This document shows positions 29,726 through 38,480 of a DNA stretch of 64,000 nucleotides, piece after piece (within the stretch, counting starts at the first letter, position 1; every line of letters starts with the position of its first letter). The stretch is from an uncultured Arenicella sp. Its GTDB lineage: Bacteria; Pseudomonadota; Gammaproteobacteria; Arenicellales; Arenicellaceae. The translations under genes and the position numbers were made by a program. The notes beneath the pieces were generated by a model. It was not told the origin of the DNA. It worked only from the letters and a program-made list of their open reading frames with translations, and did no database searches. Location: the NCBI GenBank assembly GCA_938048185.1, contig CALIVT010000003.1:19965-83964 (forward strand). Reading direction: 5' to 3'.

Positions 29726-30622
29726 TCAGGCAGGCGCACTGCTTTTTGCTCGCGGTTTTAGTACCCCGGTAACCAGTGCGGTACCAATCAAAACGATACC
29801 CATACCAACAATCATAGTCACGCTCAACTCTTCGTCGATAAAAAGTACGCCCCAGAGTGCGCCGAATACCGGAATCAAGAAGGTCACCGTTATCGCACGG
29901 GTGCCGCCCACGTCGGCCAACAATCGAAAAAACATCACGTAAGCAAAGGCCGTACAAGCAATCGCTAATACCAGTAGCGAGAGCCACGCATTTACGCTCG
30001 GCATTACAGTCGGCATGAAGTACAAAGCAACGGGCAGCAACAACAGCGACGCGCAAAACATCGTAAACGTGGCAATCGTTAGCGGGCTTAGATCAGAAAG
30101 CTTTTGAGTCGTGTAGTTCGCTGCAATACCATACATGATAGGGGCCGAGCCTGACGCGAGAATGCCGAGAGTCTTACCACTCAGGGAAAAACTTAAATCA
30201 CCTGACACCAACACCACAACCCCACCAAAACCGACGACCAAGCCGAGTGTGGCTGACTTTGATAAACGTTGATTTAGCCAGAACCAAGCAACGACGGCAC
30301 CCCATATCGGCGCTGTGCCGTTAAGAGTCGCCGCCATACCGCCGCTAATGTAGAGCATGGAGTACGCAAACAGAACGAAGGGGATGGCCGAATTTAACGC
30401 GCCGATGACAAACAACTGCCGCCATTTCTTGCGTACGATCGCGTTCTCTTCAATGCTCTTATTCAACCACCAAAACGGCAACAGTATGAGCCCCGCTAGC
30501 AACACTCGAAGTTCGATCAGAACCACGGCTCCAAACTCCGGCACCGCAATGCGCATGAACATAAACGAGGCACCCCAGAGAGCCGCTAGCAAAATTAATT
30601 GAATACTGTTTTTGGTCGACAT
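29726..30622 (-). CDS. EamA/DMT-family metabolite exporter
   Basis: A 298-residue polytopic membrane protein with about ten hydrophobic helices, in the pattern of two EamA repeats (LAALWGASFMFMRIAVPEFG in the first, APIMYGIAANYTTQKL opening the second). Drug/metabolite transporters of this kind export amino acids, nucleotides or other small molecules; the substrate is not predictable. The ATG at 30622 faces the divergent dehydrogenase gene, with 131 bases between them that must hold both promoters. The last 12 residues form a charged cytoplasmic tail. Confidence 0.93.
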   Translation of the reverse strand: MSTKNSIQLILLAALWGASFMFMRIAVPEFGAVVLIELRVLLAGLILLPFWWLNKSIEENAIVRKKWRQLFVIGALNSAIPFVLFAYSMLYISGGMAATLNGTAPIWGAVVAWFWLNQRLSKSATLGLVVGFGGVVVLVSGDLSFSLSGKTLGILASGSAPIMYGIAANYTTQKLSDLSPLTIATFTMFCASLLLLPVALYFMPTVMPSVNAWLSLLVLAIACTAFAYVMFFRLLADVGGTRAITVTFLIPVFGALWGVLFIDEELSVTMIVGMGIVLIGTALVTGVLKPRAKSSAPA

Positions 30623-30753
30623 CGGGCGCTTATAAACTGCGTGGTAGTTACCCGCTAGTGTACCTTCTTTACCGAGTTAAGATTGGGTTGGCTTAGTGCA
30701 GGTAGGTTAGTGATAGACTAGTCGTCTACTAAACCAATACGAGTATTCTGAAC

Positions 30754-31884
30754 ATGCAAAGCAGCCGCCAGCTATTTTCCAACATCACGTCAAACGGCGA
30801 ACTTGAGTTCTCCTTATTGGAAGTCGAGATACCAAAGCCAAAGCCACACGAGGTTGTGGTGCGCATTGAGGCCGCGCCGATTAACCCGTCCGACATGTGG
30901 CCGATGTTTGGTCCAGCCGACCTATCTGCGGCTGAACTAGAACTTAGCGACTCGACCAAGCGCCTAAAAGCGCCACTATTTCCAGGCATGCTGGCGCGCA
31001 TGGGGTCGCGCATAGACCAAGTCTTACCCGTTGGCAATGAAGGTGCGGGCACGGTTGTGGCTGCTGGCGAAAGCGATGCAGCACAAGCAATGCTGGGGAA
31101 AACCGTCGGGGTGCTCTCAGGCGCGACTTACGCGGATTATTGCAAGGTAGCGGTACAGGCATGCATTGTGCATCACGACGCCACCACTGCCAAACAAGCC
31201 GCCTCGTCGTTCGTCAACCCGCTGACCGCACTGGGCATGGTCGACACCATGCGCATGGAAGGTCACAGCGCGCTAGTGCATACCGCGGCAGCATCAGGCT
31301 TAGGCCAAATGCTAAATAAGATATGCCTTGGAGAAGACGTTGCACTGGTAAATATTGTGCGCAAACAAGAGCAAGTTGAATTATTAAAGAATATCGGTGC
31401 AAAACAGGTTTGCGATTCATCCAGCGACAGCTTCAAAAAAGACCTAGTAGCCGCCATCGACAACAGCGGCGCGACCTTGGCATTTGATGCGATCGGTGGC
31501 GGCGAATTAGCCAGTGATATTTTGTCCGCAATGGAGCGCGTCGGCAGCAAAGATGCGGTAGGCTTTAATACCTACGGCTCACCAATGCACAAACAAGTGT
31601 ATATCTATGGCGGATTAGACTTTTCACCCACAATATTAAACCGGGCATACGGCATGTCTTGGGGCATTGGCGGCTGGCTGCTGATGCAATTTCTAGGCAA
31701 GGCCGGGCCAGAGCGTGTTGCCGAACTGCATCAACGCGTTGCGGATGAAATCAATACCACGTTCGCCAGCCACTTCACTGATGAATTGAGCTTCGAGCAA
31801 GCCATGACGCCGAGTTTTGTGCACCAATATAACGCGAAGAAAACAGGTGAGAAATTTTTAATCAACCCCTCTTTGGGCTCCTAG
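30754..31884 (+). CDS. Medium-chain dehydrogenase/reductase, quinone-oxidoreductase-like
   Basis: The 376-residue product has the GroES-like N-terminal domain (EIPKPKPHEVVVRIEAAPINPSDMW, about 25-48), the NEGAGTVVAAG segment near residue 95, and a Rossmann domain with an ALVHTAAASGLGQML nucleotide-binding region (around 172) and DAIGGGELASDIL. Members are NADPH-dependent reductases of quinones or enoyl/enone substrates. The zinc-binding cysteines of classical alcohol dehydrogenases are not apparent, so a zinc-free reductase is likely. The N-terminal part carries an insert with a PADLSAAELELSDSTKRLK segment. It is the first plus-strand gene after 30 kb of minus-strand genes. Confidence 0.88.
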   Translation: MQSSRQLFSNITSNGELEFSLLEVEIPKPKPHEVVVRIEAAPINPSDMWPMFGPADLSAAELELSDSTKRLKAPLFPGMLARMGSRIDQVLPVGNEGAGTVVAAGESDAAQAMLGKTVGVLSGATYADYCKVAVQACIVHHDATTAKQAASSFVNPLTALGMVDTMRMEGHSALVHTAAASGLGQMLNKICLGEDVALVNIVRKQEQVELLKNIGAKQVCDSSSDSFKKDLVAAIDNSGATLAFDAIGGGELASDILSAMERVGSKDAVGFNTYGSPMHKQVYIYGGLDFSPTILNRAYGMSWGIGGWLLMQFLGKAGPERVAELHQRVADEINTTFASHFTDELSFEQAMTPSFVHQYNAKKTGEKFLINPSLGS

Positions 31885-31953
31885 ATTTTCAGACTCTTTA
31901 AAACATCGCTCATGGTGACTATATTATGAGTCATGAGATGGTTTAAATAAGAA

Positions 31954-32358
31954 ATGAACGTTTTCCGCAACAGCCGCGCTTACCGAAAAGCCAAAAGCAT
32001 GGTCGACGCAACCATTGAAAGTCCCGCAACGCTGCTGGGCTTGATCAGCGCTGCGCAGACCAAGCTTACCGCTAAGGCCAGCAGCAAAATGGCGCAGGTT
32101 TTAGAGCCGCTAAGCGCGTCATTTCGACTAGTCCACGCCTATGCAACGGGTAGCTACCGTCAGATCAGTCTTGAAAACTTAGGCTTAATCGTTGCGGCAA
32201 TCACCTACTTTGTAATGCCTGTAGACGCCTTACCGGATTTTATCCTCGCGCTTGGGCTGACCGACGACGCGGCCATATTGGCCTGGACCTTCAAAAAAAT
32301 TGGTGATGAACTGCAACGGTTCACGCAATGGGAACGCGAGAATATTAACGATTCCTGA
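31954..32358 (+). CDS. DUF1232 (YkvA-type) small membrane-associated protein
   Basis: A 134-residue protein whose C-terminal half holds the DUF1232 signature: a hydrophobic helix followed by MPVDALPDFILALGLTDDAAILAW (about residues 88-111). The role of the family is not established. The N-terminal half is a basic helical region. The start ATG is preceded by an imperfect inverted repeat (TGACT and AGTCA arms at 31916-31933). It converges with the secreted protein gene at 32410, and a 7-bp tandem array fills the gap. Confidence 0.9.
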   Translation: MNVFRNSRAYRKAKSMVDATIESPATLLGLISAAQTKLTAKASSKMAQVLEPLSASFRLVHAYATGSYRQISLENLGLIVAAITYFVMPVDALPDFILALGLTDDAAILAWTFKKIGDELQRFTQWERENINDS

Positions 32359-32366
32359 AAAATAGA

Positions 32367-32415
32367 CTCAGGGCTCAGGGCTCAGCGCTCAGGGCTTAGG
32401 GCTTAGGGCTTAGGG
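32367..32415. repeat. 7-bp tandem array, seven units
   Basis: The array runs CTCAGGG, CTCAGGG, CTCAGCG, CTCAGGG, CTTAGGG, CTTAGGG, CTTAGGG without interruption. It fills the gap between the convergent DUF1232 gene and the secreted protein gene; the TAA stop of the latter (32410-32412) lies inside the last unit. Such arrays are prone to slippage. Confidence 0.9.
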
Positions 32416-33252
32416 CGTTTGATTCAGCAACAAGTCAACGATGGGTGCGACGATAACTGGCCCGACTTCGGCCGGCGCTTCGTCATCAACCAGAAAACTA
32501 ATGCCTTGATGATTTTCATTTGGCGACAGGCCTTCTGGGAACGTTTGCGCCTTGGCGGACTCGCCAAAGCAATTAGTGCACCGAACGCTGACCGAAAATA
32601 AATTGGCTCCAATTGCTCGACGCAAGCCAGTCACCTCATAACTAACGACCGACTCGCCCTCAAGCAAGCGGATATTCGGCTCCCGCGCATAAACGATATC
32701 CGAATTTAACGAACTTGCGATCACTATTTCATAGACCAAATCACGCGCCGCGAGCGCGCCACCCGCCAAGCTGATCTCACCGGCAATGGTCGCGTCGGTG
32801 ATGATTGTAGTATTGAGAACCGGGCCAAGACTCGGCGGATCAAGGTAGACCGAGTTCGCAAACCCAAACCGGTTTCCACCCTCGCTGTAGTACTGAGTAC
32901 GAAAGGTGTCTCGACACCCCACACACCTAAACTCCACCGTATAATCAACTGGGTTAGTAAGAATGTTGTCGACGAAATAAAGCGCGCTATCCTCGCCCTG
33001 CCTGAGAGTAACGCGTCGCGTCTGTCTACTGGTGATCGGACGAATAATCGTAAAGCTCGGAGGCACCACTACGAACGAATGATTGTTTACGGTTACATCG
33101 ACAGCCAAGTCTGCAACGGCGACACCAACATCAAGACGTATCTCGCCTGCCAACGTTCTTACTTGCTGGGCGTATGCATCGTTGAGAGTACCGTGGCACA
33201 CAATGGATACACCAACGACCAAACAAGCTAATAATTTAGACAAACTAAACAT
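32410..33252 (-). CDS. Secreted protein of unknown function
   Basis: The 280-residue product has a signal peptide (KLLACLVVGVSIVCHGTLNDAYAQ). The mature part is predicted mostly beta-stranded, with two similar halves, each with a pair of close cysteines (CVGC near 123 and CTNC near 233) and a following F...EGG/EGL segment (YYSEGGNRFGF and QTFPEGLSPNENH). This internal duplication suggests two related beta domains. I do not recognise the family. The start ATG is preceded by a run of seven G (33260-33266) in the ribosome-binding position. Its stop codon sits inside the 7-bp repeat array. Confidence 0.75.
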   Translation of the reverse strand: MFSLSKLLACLVVGVSIVCHGTLNDAYAQQVRTLAGEIRLDVGVAVADLAVDVTVNNHSFVVVPPSFTIIRPITSRQTRRVTLRQGEDSALYFVDNILTNPVDYTVEFRCVGCRDTFRTQYYSEGGNRFGFANSVYLDPPSLGPVLNTTIITDATIAGEISLAGGALAARDLVYEIVIASSLNSDIVYAREPNIRLLEGESVVSYEVTGLRRAIGANLFSVSVRCTNCFGESAKAQTFPEGLSPNENHQGISFLVDDEAPAEVGPVIVAPIVDLLLNQTP

Positions 33253-33269
33253 TGCGACACCCCCCCTTT

Positions 33270-33305
33270 ATACTCATCAACTCCGCCATACTCATCAACT
33301 CCGTC
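33270..33305. repeat. Two tandem copies of an 18-bp unit
   Basis: ATACTCATCAACTCCGCC is followed directly by the same sequence with one change (ATACTCATCAACTCCGTC). It lies just upstream of the secreted protein gene; no function is evident. Confidence 0.75.
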
Positions 33306-33624
33306 GCTCACCGATTTAACAAAAACGTTCAAATTAACACTCAAGGCGGACAATCAAGCCTAACCTTACATCGCCGTGACCGCCGATTCAAATAGGGGCC
33401 TCATCTCACTGGCTGAAGGACAACTAGAGCGCAAACGGCAGGGTAGCCATGCGTATAACAGGCGAGCCATGCATGTAAAGGGAACAACCAGATCAGAGGG
33501 TCGTGCCAACGCTAGGCCAACTCAGAATTCGCGCAAAACCCGCACCAATCACTTCTAACCTACCCAAATTTTGAACAAATATAGGCAGACAGACCGGCAA
33601 TAAGGTGATTTTCTTGCATTTTAA

Positions 33625-33636
33625 TTGTATGATAAA
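33625..33636 (+). promoter_or_regulatory. TTGTATGATAAA motif upstream of the first TonB-dependent receptor
   Basis: The same 12 bases occur upstream of the second receptor (43558-43569, minus strand). Here the motif lies about 345 bases before the ATG. A shared operator or promoter element is an inference from the match. Confidence 0.4.
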
Positions 33637-33981
33637 GCAGATTAATCGAGCTGGGTAAGCTAGCTGATTAAATTAAAGAGTTCGCATCACCAAGCTTTAG
33701 TTAATGCTTTGGTGTAAGCAACCAACACGAATTTACCTACCTGATCGCTGTTTTACCTATTTTTATTATTAACAAACGGTCGATTACAACTTGTTTTGTC
33801 AACTGCCTTGCAGGTTGTTAGACACAGTCAGTTGGTAGATAAATCATTTGGAGGATGATAGCTGTTTCAGCCAACGTTAGCCGTATTAGTAGTATGGGTA
33901 AGTCTACATATGCCCGGCAACGTGTGCCGATGTCTTCCGACAAATACATTAAATCAATAATAATTTCGAAGGAGCACCGTA

Positions 33982-36762
33982 ATGCACAACATACCAACTC
34001 AAACTAAAACAGCGACGTTTAGACGCACCGCACTCGCAGTCGCTATCTCAGCGACAATCCCTATGCTTGCGCCAACCATCGCAACCGCCCAGGAAACCGA
34101 GCTATCACTAGAAGAAGTCGTGGTCACTGGTATCCGCAGTTCGATCAAACGCGCACAAGATATCAAACGTGATGCGTCCGGCGTAGTTGATTCAATTGCC
34201 GCAGAAGATTTGGGTAAATTCCCAGACTTAAACGTGGCCGAATCGCTGCAACGTATACCGGGCGTCGCGATTGACCGATCTGGCGGCGAAGGCCAAGCCG
34301 TGACCGTGCGTGGGCTAGGGCCACAATTTAATACCGTGCTTTTAAACGGTCGACAAATCGCAACCGACACCGGCGGCCGCGACTTCAGTTTTGATGTACT
34401 TGCCGCCGAGCAAATCACCGGCGCAAACGTATATAAAAGTGCAAATTCGTCATTGCAATCAGGTGGCATTGGGGCAACGGTTAATCTAACCAGCGCACGC
34501 CCACTGACTACGCCTGGCCTACAAATTGCCGGATCAGTAAAAGCTATTTACGAAACATTATCTGAAGATACGGCACCTGCGGCGTCACTTTTAATCAGCA
34601 ACACATTTGCTGATGACACTATAGGCATCGGCTTAGCACTTAGTCGCCAGGAACGTGACGTGCAAATTAACCGTATTCAAACCGCTGGCTGGCGCCCAGG
34701 ACAAACTATTTCAAACGGCCGTGACGGCGTGTTGTTTACCAACGCGTTCATCCCCCGTAATTGGGACCAAATCGTTGACAGTCAAGAGCGTACGCGCACC
34801 AATATTGGTTTGACCTTGCAGTACGCGCCTTCGGACGACTTAACCATCACGCTAGACGGTTTCCAATCTAAGTTTGAGATTGATTCCTTGGTAACCGACT
34901 TGGCTTCTTGGTTTGAACCTGATCGCGTTGGCGCGGGCACCATCGACCCATCAACCGGCACGCTGCTTAACTTCACTCAGGAAATTGGTTTAAACCAAGG
35001 TTCCGGTGACCCGGCAACCGACTTCGTATCACACACACGCAATGGCCGCGACTCTACGACCGACGGTTTTGGTCTGAACATCGATTGGCAGATCAACGAT
35101 AAGTTATCCGCCAAATTCGATGCCTCAAATTCAACCGCCGAAGATGACTCTGCTGGCCAGGCGCGTTTCAACGTGATCGGTATCATCAACAACTATCAGT
35201 TCGCCGGTAATGCCGGTGCCACTCCGGTGGTTACCCATGACGGTTTTGGCAATGGTCAACTTGCTAGCGCTGACCGTACTCGCTTGCACTATAACGAGCG
35301 CGGTGGCGTTACCTTTGAAGACGAGATCACCGAGCTTAAAGCGGATTTCGAATACGTGCCTGATTCAGAATTAGTCACCAGTGTTAAATTTGGCGCCTAT
35401 TCATCCGAGCGTGAGAATAATCGTTTTCAATTATTCGGCAACCAATGCGCATTCTGCGGCTATCAAACAGCGGCTCCCAATGCGACAGTCGGCTTACGTC
35501 AATTTGATGCAAACAACTTCTTCCCAGGCTTGATCGATTCGTTCTACACCTACGATGGTGATGCCTATGAAGCGTTCTTAGCGTCAACTGGCAACCCCGT
35601 CAGCCCAACGTTGCAAAACAACCGCTTCACAATCAACGAAGACGTTACATCGCTTTATGCTGATGTTACCTTGAATATGGAATTGGGCGCTATGCCGTTG
35701 CAGTTGAACGTGGGCGCGCGTTACGCGGACACGGATATCAGCGTTGCCGCCGTGCAAAGCTTTATTGCCGATGTGGTACCAACCACTGACTTGACGTTGT
35801 TCGCAAACCGCTTTGGGCCGGCGACAAACTTCTCTGAAGGCAGTTCTTACGACAATATCTTGCCAAGCTTAAACGCTAAGTTAGACTTAACTGATAGCAT
35901 GGTTCTGCGCTTTGCAGCGTATGAGTCACTAACCCGTGCAACCTTGTCTGAGTTATCTCCAGCGACGACGTTCAACGAGCCTCGCCGCCAGAACCTGACT
36001 GCACAAGGTGGTAACCCTGGCTTAGAGCCGTTTGAGTCAACCAACTTTGACCTCGGCTTTGAGTGGTATTATGGCGAATCCAACACCTTCTCTATTGCGT
36101 ACTTCAATAAAGACGTAGGTAACTTTGTAACTACCTTGACTGGCGCTGAAACATTTGAACTAGCCAATCGTAGTGCGGCAGATGGTTTTCGCTGTGCTGA
36201 CCCGCTCTGCGCGCCAGGCGCGTTGGTACCGGGGCAAGATATCGTGGCCACCACTGACGAGCTCAACGGCCAGTCAGAAGTGTACACGGTCGCGCGTCCA
36301 CAAAATGGCCGTTCAGCTAAAGTCGATGGTATTGAAATCGCGATCACACATCTGTTTGAAAACGGCTTTGGTATTTCGGCCAACGCTACATTTGTAGACA
36401 GTAATGTGAGTCTCGGCAGTGATACAACAACGAGCTTTGCGTTAGAAGGTTTAGGCGATTCACAAAACTTGGTGCTGTTTTACGAGAACGATGTTATGCA
36501 AGCACGTATCGCGTATAACAATCGTGATGCGTTCTTACGTCAGATTGACAACGGGTTTAATGGCGAACCAGTCAACACTAATGAGTTTGGCCAAGTCGAC
36601 ATAAGCGCTAGCTATGACGTCAGCGACCAACTCACTGTGTTCTTCGAAGGTACCAACATCACCGAAGAAGAGCTCGTACAAACTGGTCGGTTCGCTAATC
36701 AAACGTTCAATATCGAAGACAACGGTGCGCGTTATGCGATCGGCCTTCGAGGCAAGTTCTAG
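33982..36762 (+). CDS. TonB-dependent receptor
   Basis: An outer-membrane active transporter of 926 residues. It has a signal peptide ending in IATAQ, then the TonB-box-like EEVVVTGIRSSIKRA, a plug domain (about 60-200; SLQRIPGVAIDRSGGEGQAVTVRGLGP-type signature, GGIGATVNLTSARPL) and a beta barrel that ends in the aromatic YAIGLRGKF. The pattern matches the receptor class common in Cellvibrio, Caulobacter and Xanthomonas that imports glycans and other organic substrates, not the short siderophore class. AGGAG lies seven bases before the ATG. A strong terminator follows at 36844. The halogenase-like and SapC genes downstream are typical companions of such receptors. Confidence 0.95.
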   Translation: MHNIPTQTKTATFRRTALAVAISATIPMLAPTIATAQETELSLEEVVVTGIRSSIKRAQDIKRDASGVVDSIAAEDLGKFPDLNVAESLQRIPGVAIDRSGGEGQAVTVRGLGPQFNTVLLNGRQIATDTGGRDFSFDVLAAEQITGANVYKSANSSLQSGGIGATVNLTSARPLTTPGLQIAGSVKAIYETLSEDTAPAASLLISNTFADDTIGIGLALSRQERDVQINRIQTAGWRPGQTISNGRDGVLFTNAFIPRNWDQIVDSQERTRTNIGLTLQYAPSDDLTITLDGFQSKFEIDSLVTDLASWFEPDRVGAGTIDPSTGTLLNFTQEIGLNQGSGDPATDFVSHTRNGRDSTTDGFGLNIDWQINDKLSAKFDASNSTAEDDSAGQARFNVIGIINNYQFAGNAGATPVVTHDGFGNGQLASADRTRLHYNERGGVTFEDEITELKADFEYVPDSELVTSVKFGAYSSERENNRFQLFGNQCAFCGYQTAAPNATVGLRQFDANNFFPGLIDSFYTYDGDAYEAFLASTGNPVSPTLQNNRFTINEDVTSLYADVTLNMELGAMPLQLNVGARYADTDISVAAVQSFIADVVPTTDLTLFANRFGPATNFSEGSSYDNILPSLNAKLDLTDSMVLRFAAYESLTRATLSELSPATTFNEPRRQNLTAQGGNPGLEPFESTNFDLGFEWYYGESNTFSIAYFNKDVGNFVTTLTGAETFELANRSAADGFRCADPLCAPGALVPGQDIVATTDELNGQSEVYTVARPQNGRSAKVDGIEIAITHLFENGFGISANATFVDSNVSLGSDTTTSFALEGLGDSQNLVLFYENDVMQARIAYNNRDAFLRQIDNGFNGEPVNTNEFGQVDISASYDVSDQLTVFFEGTNITEEELVQTGRFANQTFNIEDNGARYAIGLRGKF

Positions 36763-36843
36763 GCAGCTAACGTCGAACGCGCCTATGCGCTGGGGTTTGA
36801 CGCTTTTTCAAACCTCAACGCTGGTGCTATCAGGCCAATAAGG

Positions 36844-36875
36844 GCTCGCGATTATTAGGTCGCGAGCTTTTTTTT
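36844..36875 (+). terminator. Intrinsic terminator after the first TonB-dependent receptor
   Basis: An 8-bp stem GCTCGCGA / TCGCGAGC with an 8-base loop is followed by eight T residues. It separates the receptor from the tryptophan-halogenase-like gene. Confidence 0.9.
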
Positions 36876-36934
36876 GCAAAAAATAGACTCGTCATAGAGT
36901 ACGATAAGACAAGTGAACGCTAAGAGCCCTCTCA

Positions 36935-38455
36935 ATGTCCAACGCAATTAAAACCCTCGCGATAGTTGGCGGCGGCACTGCCGGCTGGTTGTCGGCGGCA
37001 GTCATCGCCGCGCACCACAAGTCCAATCACGCTGACCGCTTGCGGGTCATCTTGGTTGAAGCCTCAGATATTCCGACCGTTGGCGTTGGCGAGGGCACGT
37101 GGCCGACCATGAAAAACACCATCCGCCGCATTGGAATTAAAGAAAGCGATTTATTTAGTCAATGCCATGCGGCCTTCAAACAAGGCGGCAAGTTTGTCGA
37201 CTGGGTGCATGGTAACGGCGACTTTTACTATCACCCTTTCACCGTTCCCTTGGGCTATGGCCGTTTAGATCTCGCGCCCTATGTATCGTCAATTGAAGAT
37301 TTTGCTGTGCAAGCAAACTTTCAGCATCACGTGTGTGAAGCCGGGTTAGCGCCGCGCGGTCTAAACGAGGCCGAGTACTCAGGCCAATGTAATTACGCCT
37401 ACCATCTCGACGCAGGTGCTTTTGCCGAGCTACTTAAGACGTTTTGCAAAGACAAACTAAGCGTCGAACATATAATAGGGACCGTCCAATCCGCCAGCAA
37501 AAACATCGACGGCAATATTGATTTCATTACCTTAGACGACGAACGACAGGTCAAAGCCGACCTCTTCGTTGACTGCACCGGATTCAGCTCGCTGTTACTG
37601 GGCAAGGAAATGGAGGTGCCGTTTATCTCGGCCGACAAGTATTTGTTTAACGATTCGGCGCTCGCACTGCACATGCCGTATGCCGACGACGAAGACCCCA
37701 TTGCGAGCCACACGATCGCAACCGGCCAAAACGCAGGTTGGATTTGGGATATTGGCTTGACCCATCGCCGCGGCGTTGGGCACGTGTATGCAAGCGAGTT
37801 TCTCAGTGATGACGAAGCCGACGCGAACCTTCACCATTATCTAGGCCCCAGAGCAGACGACCTTACAGCGCGCAAAATAAGCTTTAAGTCAGGTCATCGC
37901 GCTCAATTCTGGAAAGGGAATTGTGTTGCCGTAGGCATGTCAGCGGGTTTTGTCGAACCACTCGAAGCCACCGCGATTATGTTGGTTGAAATATCAGCAC
38001 GTTACATAGCGGAAAACCTTCCACCCGACCAAAACACAATGCGCATCACCGCCAAACGATTTAACCAACAAATGGATTATCGTTGGGGCCGCATCATCGA
38101 TTTTCTAAAACTACATTACTTGCTCACTAAACGTCCCGAACCCTATTGGCAAGCGCATACAGAAGACGCTAGTATTCCTGATTCCTTGAAAGAGGACTTA
38201 CAAATTTGGGGGCACCGCGGCCCAATCAATACCGACTTTGATAGCGCAATTGAGCTTTTCCCCGCGGCCAGCTACCAATATGTCATGTATGGCATGGGCT
38301 TTAAGCCAAATTTTGACTCGCAGGCATACTTGTATCAAGAGCAAAAACAGGCCGAGCGAATCATGCAACAGAACGAAAAAATTACCGAACAGATGCTGCA
38401 AACTTTACCGCCGCATCGTGAATACATTCAACAATGGCTGAGAACCAGTCGTTAA
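36935..38455 (+). CDS. Tryptophan 7-halogenase-like flavoprotein
   Basis: The 506-residue FAD-dependent protein has the nucleotide-binding GGGTAGW (12-18), VGVGEGTWPTM, the halogenase lysine at residue 80 in AAFKQGGKF, GWIWDIG in the place of the halogenase WxWxIP motif, and MSAGFVEPLEATAIM with the conserved glutamate. In known flavin halogenases Lys and Glu guide hypochlorous acid to tryptophan; here the last position of the WxWxIP motif is Gly. Many such proteins near TonB-dependent receptors and SapC in marine bacteria have no proven halogenase activity. SapC follows 25 bases downstream. Confidence 0.9.
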   Translation: MSNAIKTLAIVGGGTAGWLSAAVIAAHHKSNHADRLRVILVEASDIPTVGVGEGTWPTMKNTIRRIGIKESDLFSQCHAAFKQGGKFVDWVHGNGDFYYHPFTVPLGYGRLDLAPYVSSIEDFAVQANFQHHVCEAGLAPRGLNEAEYSGQCNYAYHLDAGAFAELLKTFCKDKLSVEHIIGTVQSASKNIDGNIDFITLDDERQVKADLFVDCTGFSSLLLGKEMEVPFISADKYLFNDSALALHMPYADDEDPIASHTIATGQNAGWIWDIGLTHRRGVGHVYASEFLSDDEADANLHHYLGPRADDLTARKISFKSGHRAQFWKGNCVAVGMSAGFVEPLEATAIMLVEISARYIAENLPPDQNTMRITAKRFNQQMDYRWGRIIDFLKLHYLLTKRPEPYWQAHTEDASIPDSLKEDLQIWGHRGPINTDFDSAIELFPAASYQYVMYGMGFKPNFDSQAYLYQEQKQAERIMQQNEKITEQMLQTLPPHREYIQQWLRTSR

Positions 38456-38480
38456 CCTTAATAAACATAGAAGACGAAAA

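Larger units (their letters stand above)
33253..33981. other. 729-base intergenic region before the first TonB-dependent receptor
   Basis: It holds a run of seven C (33260-33266), an 18-bp unit repeated twice (ATACTCATCAACTCCG[C/T]C at 33270-33305), the TTGTATGATAAA motif at 33625-33636 and a long AT-rich leader to the receptor. I see no convincing gene, tRNA or terminator. The length suggests a long 5-prime leader or regulatory region for the receptor. Confidence 0.6.

Noticed and set aside
29649..30056. 135-codon minus-strand frame in the EamA gene
   Set aside because: Another frame of the same strand over the transporter; composition rich in Arg, Cys and Tyr as in out-of-frame translations.
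32367..32415. CRISPR-like array
   Set aside because: The units are seven bases and directly adjacent, with no spacers and no cas genes.
33376..33558. 60-codon plus-strand frame in the long gap before the first receptor
   Set aside because: No start signal, Arg/Ser/Thr-rich random-looking composition.
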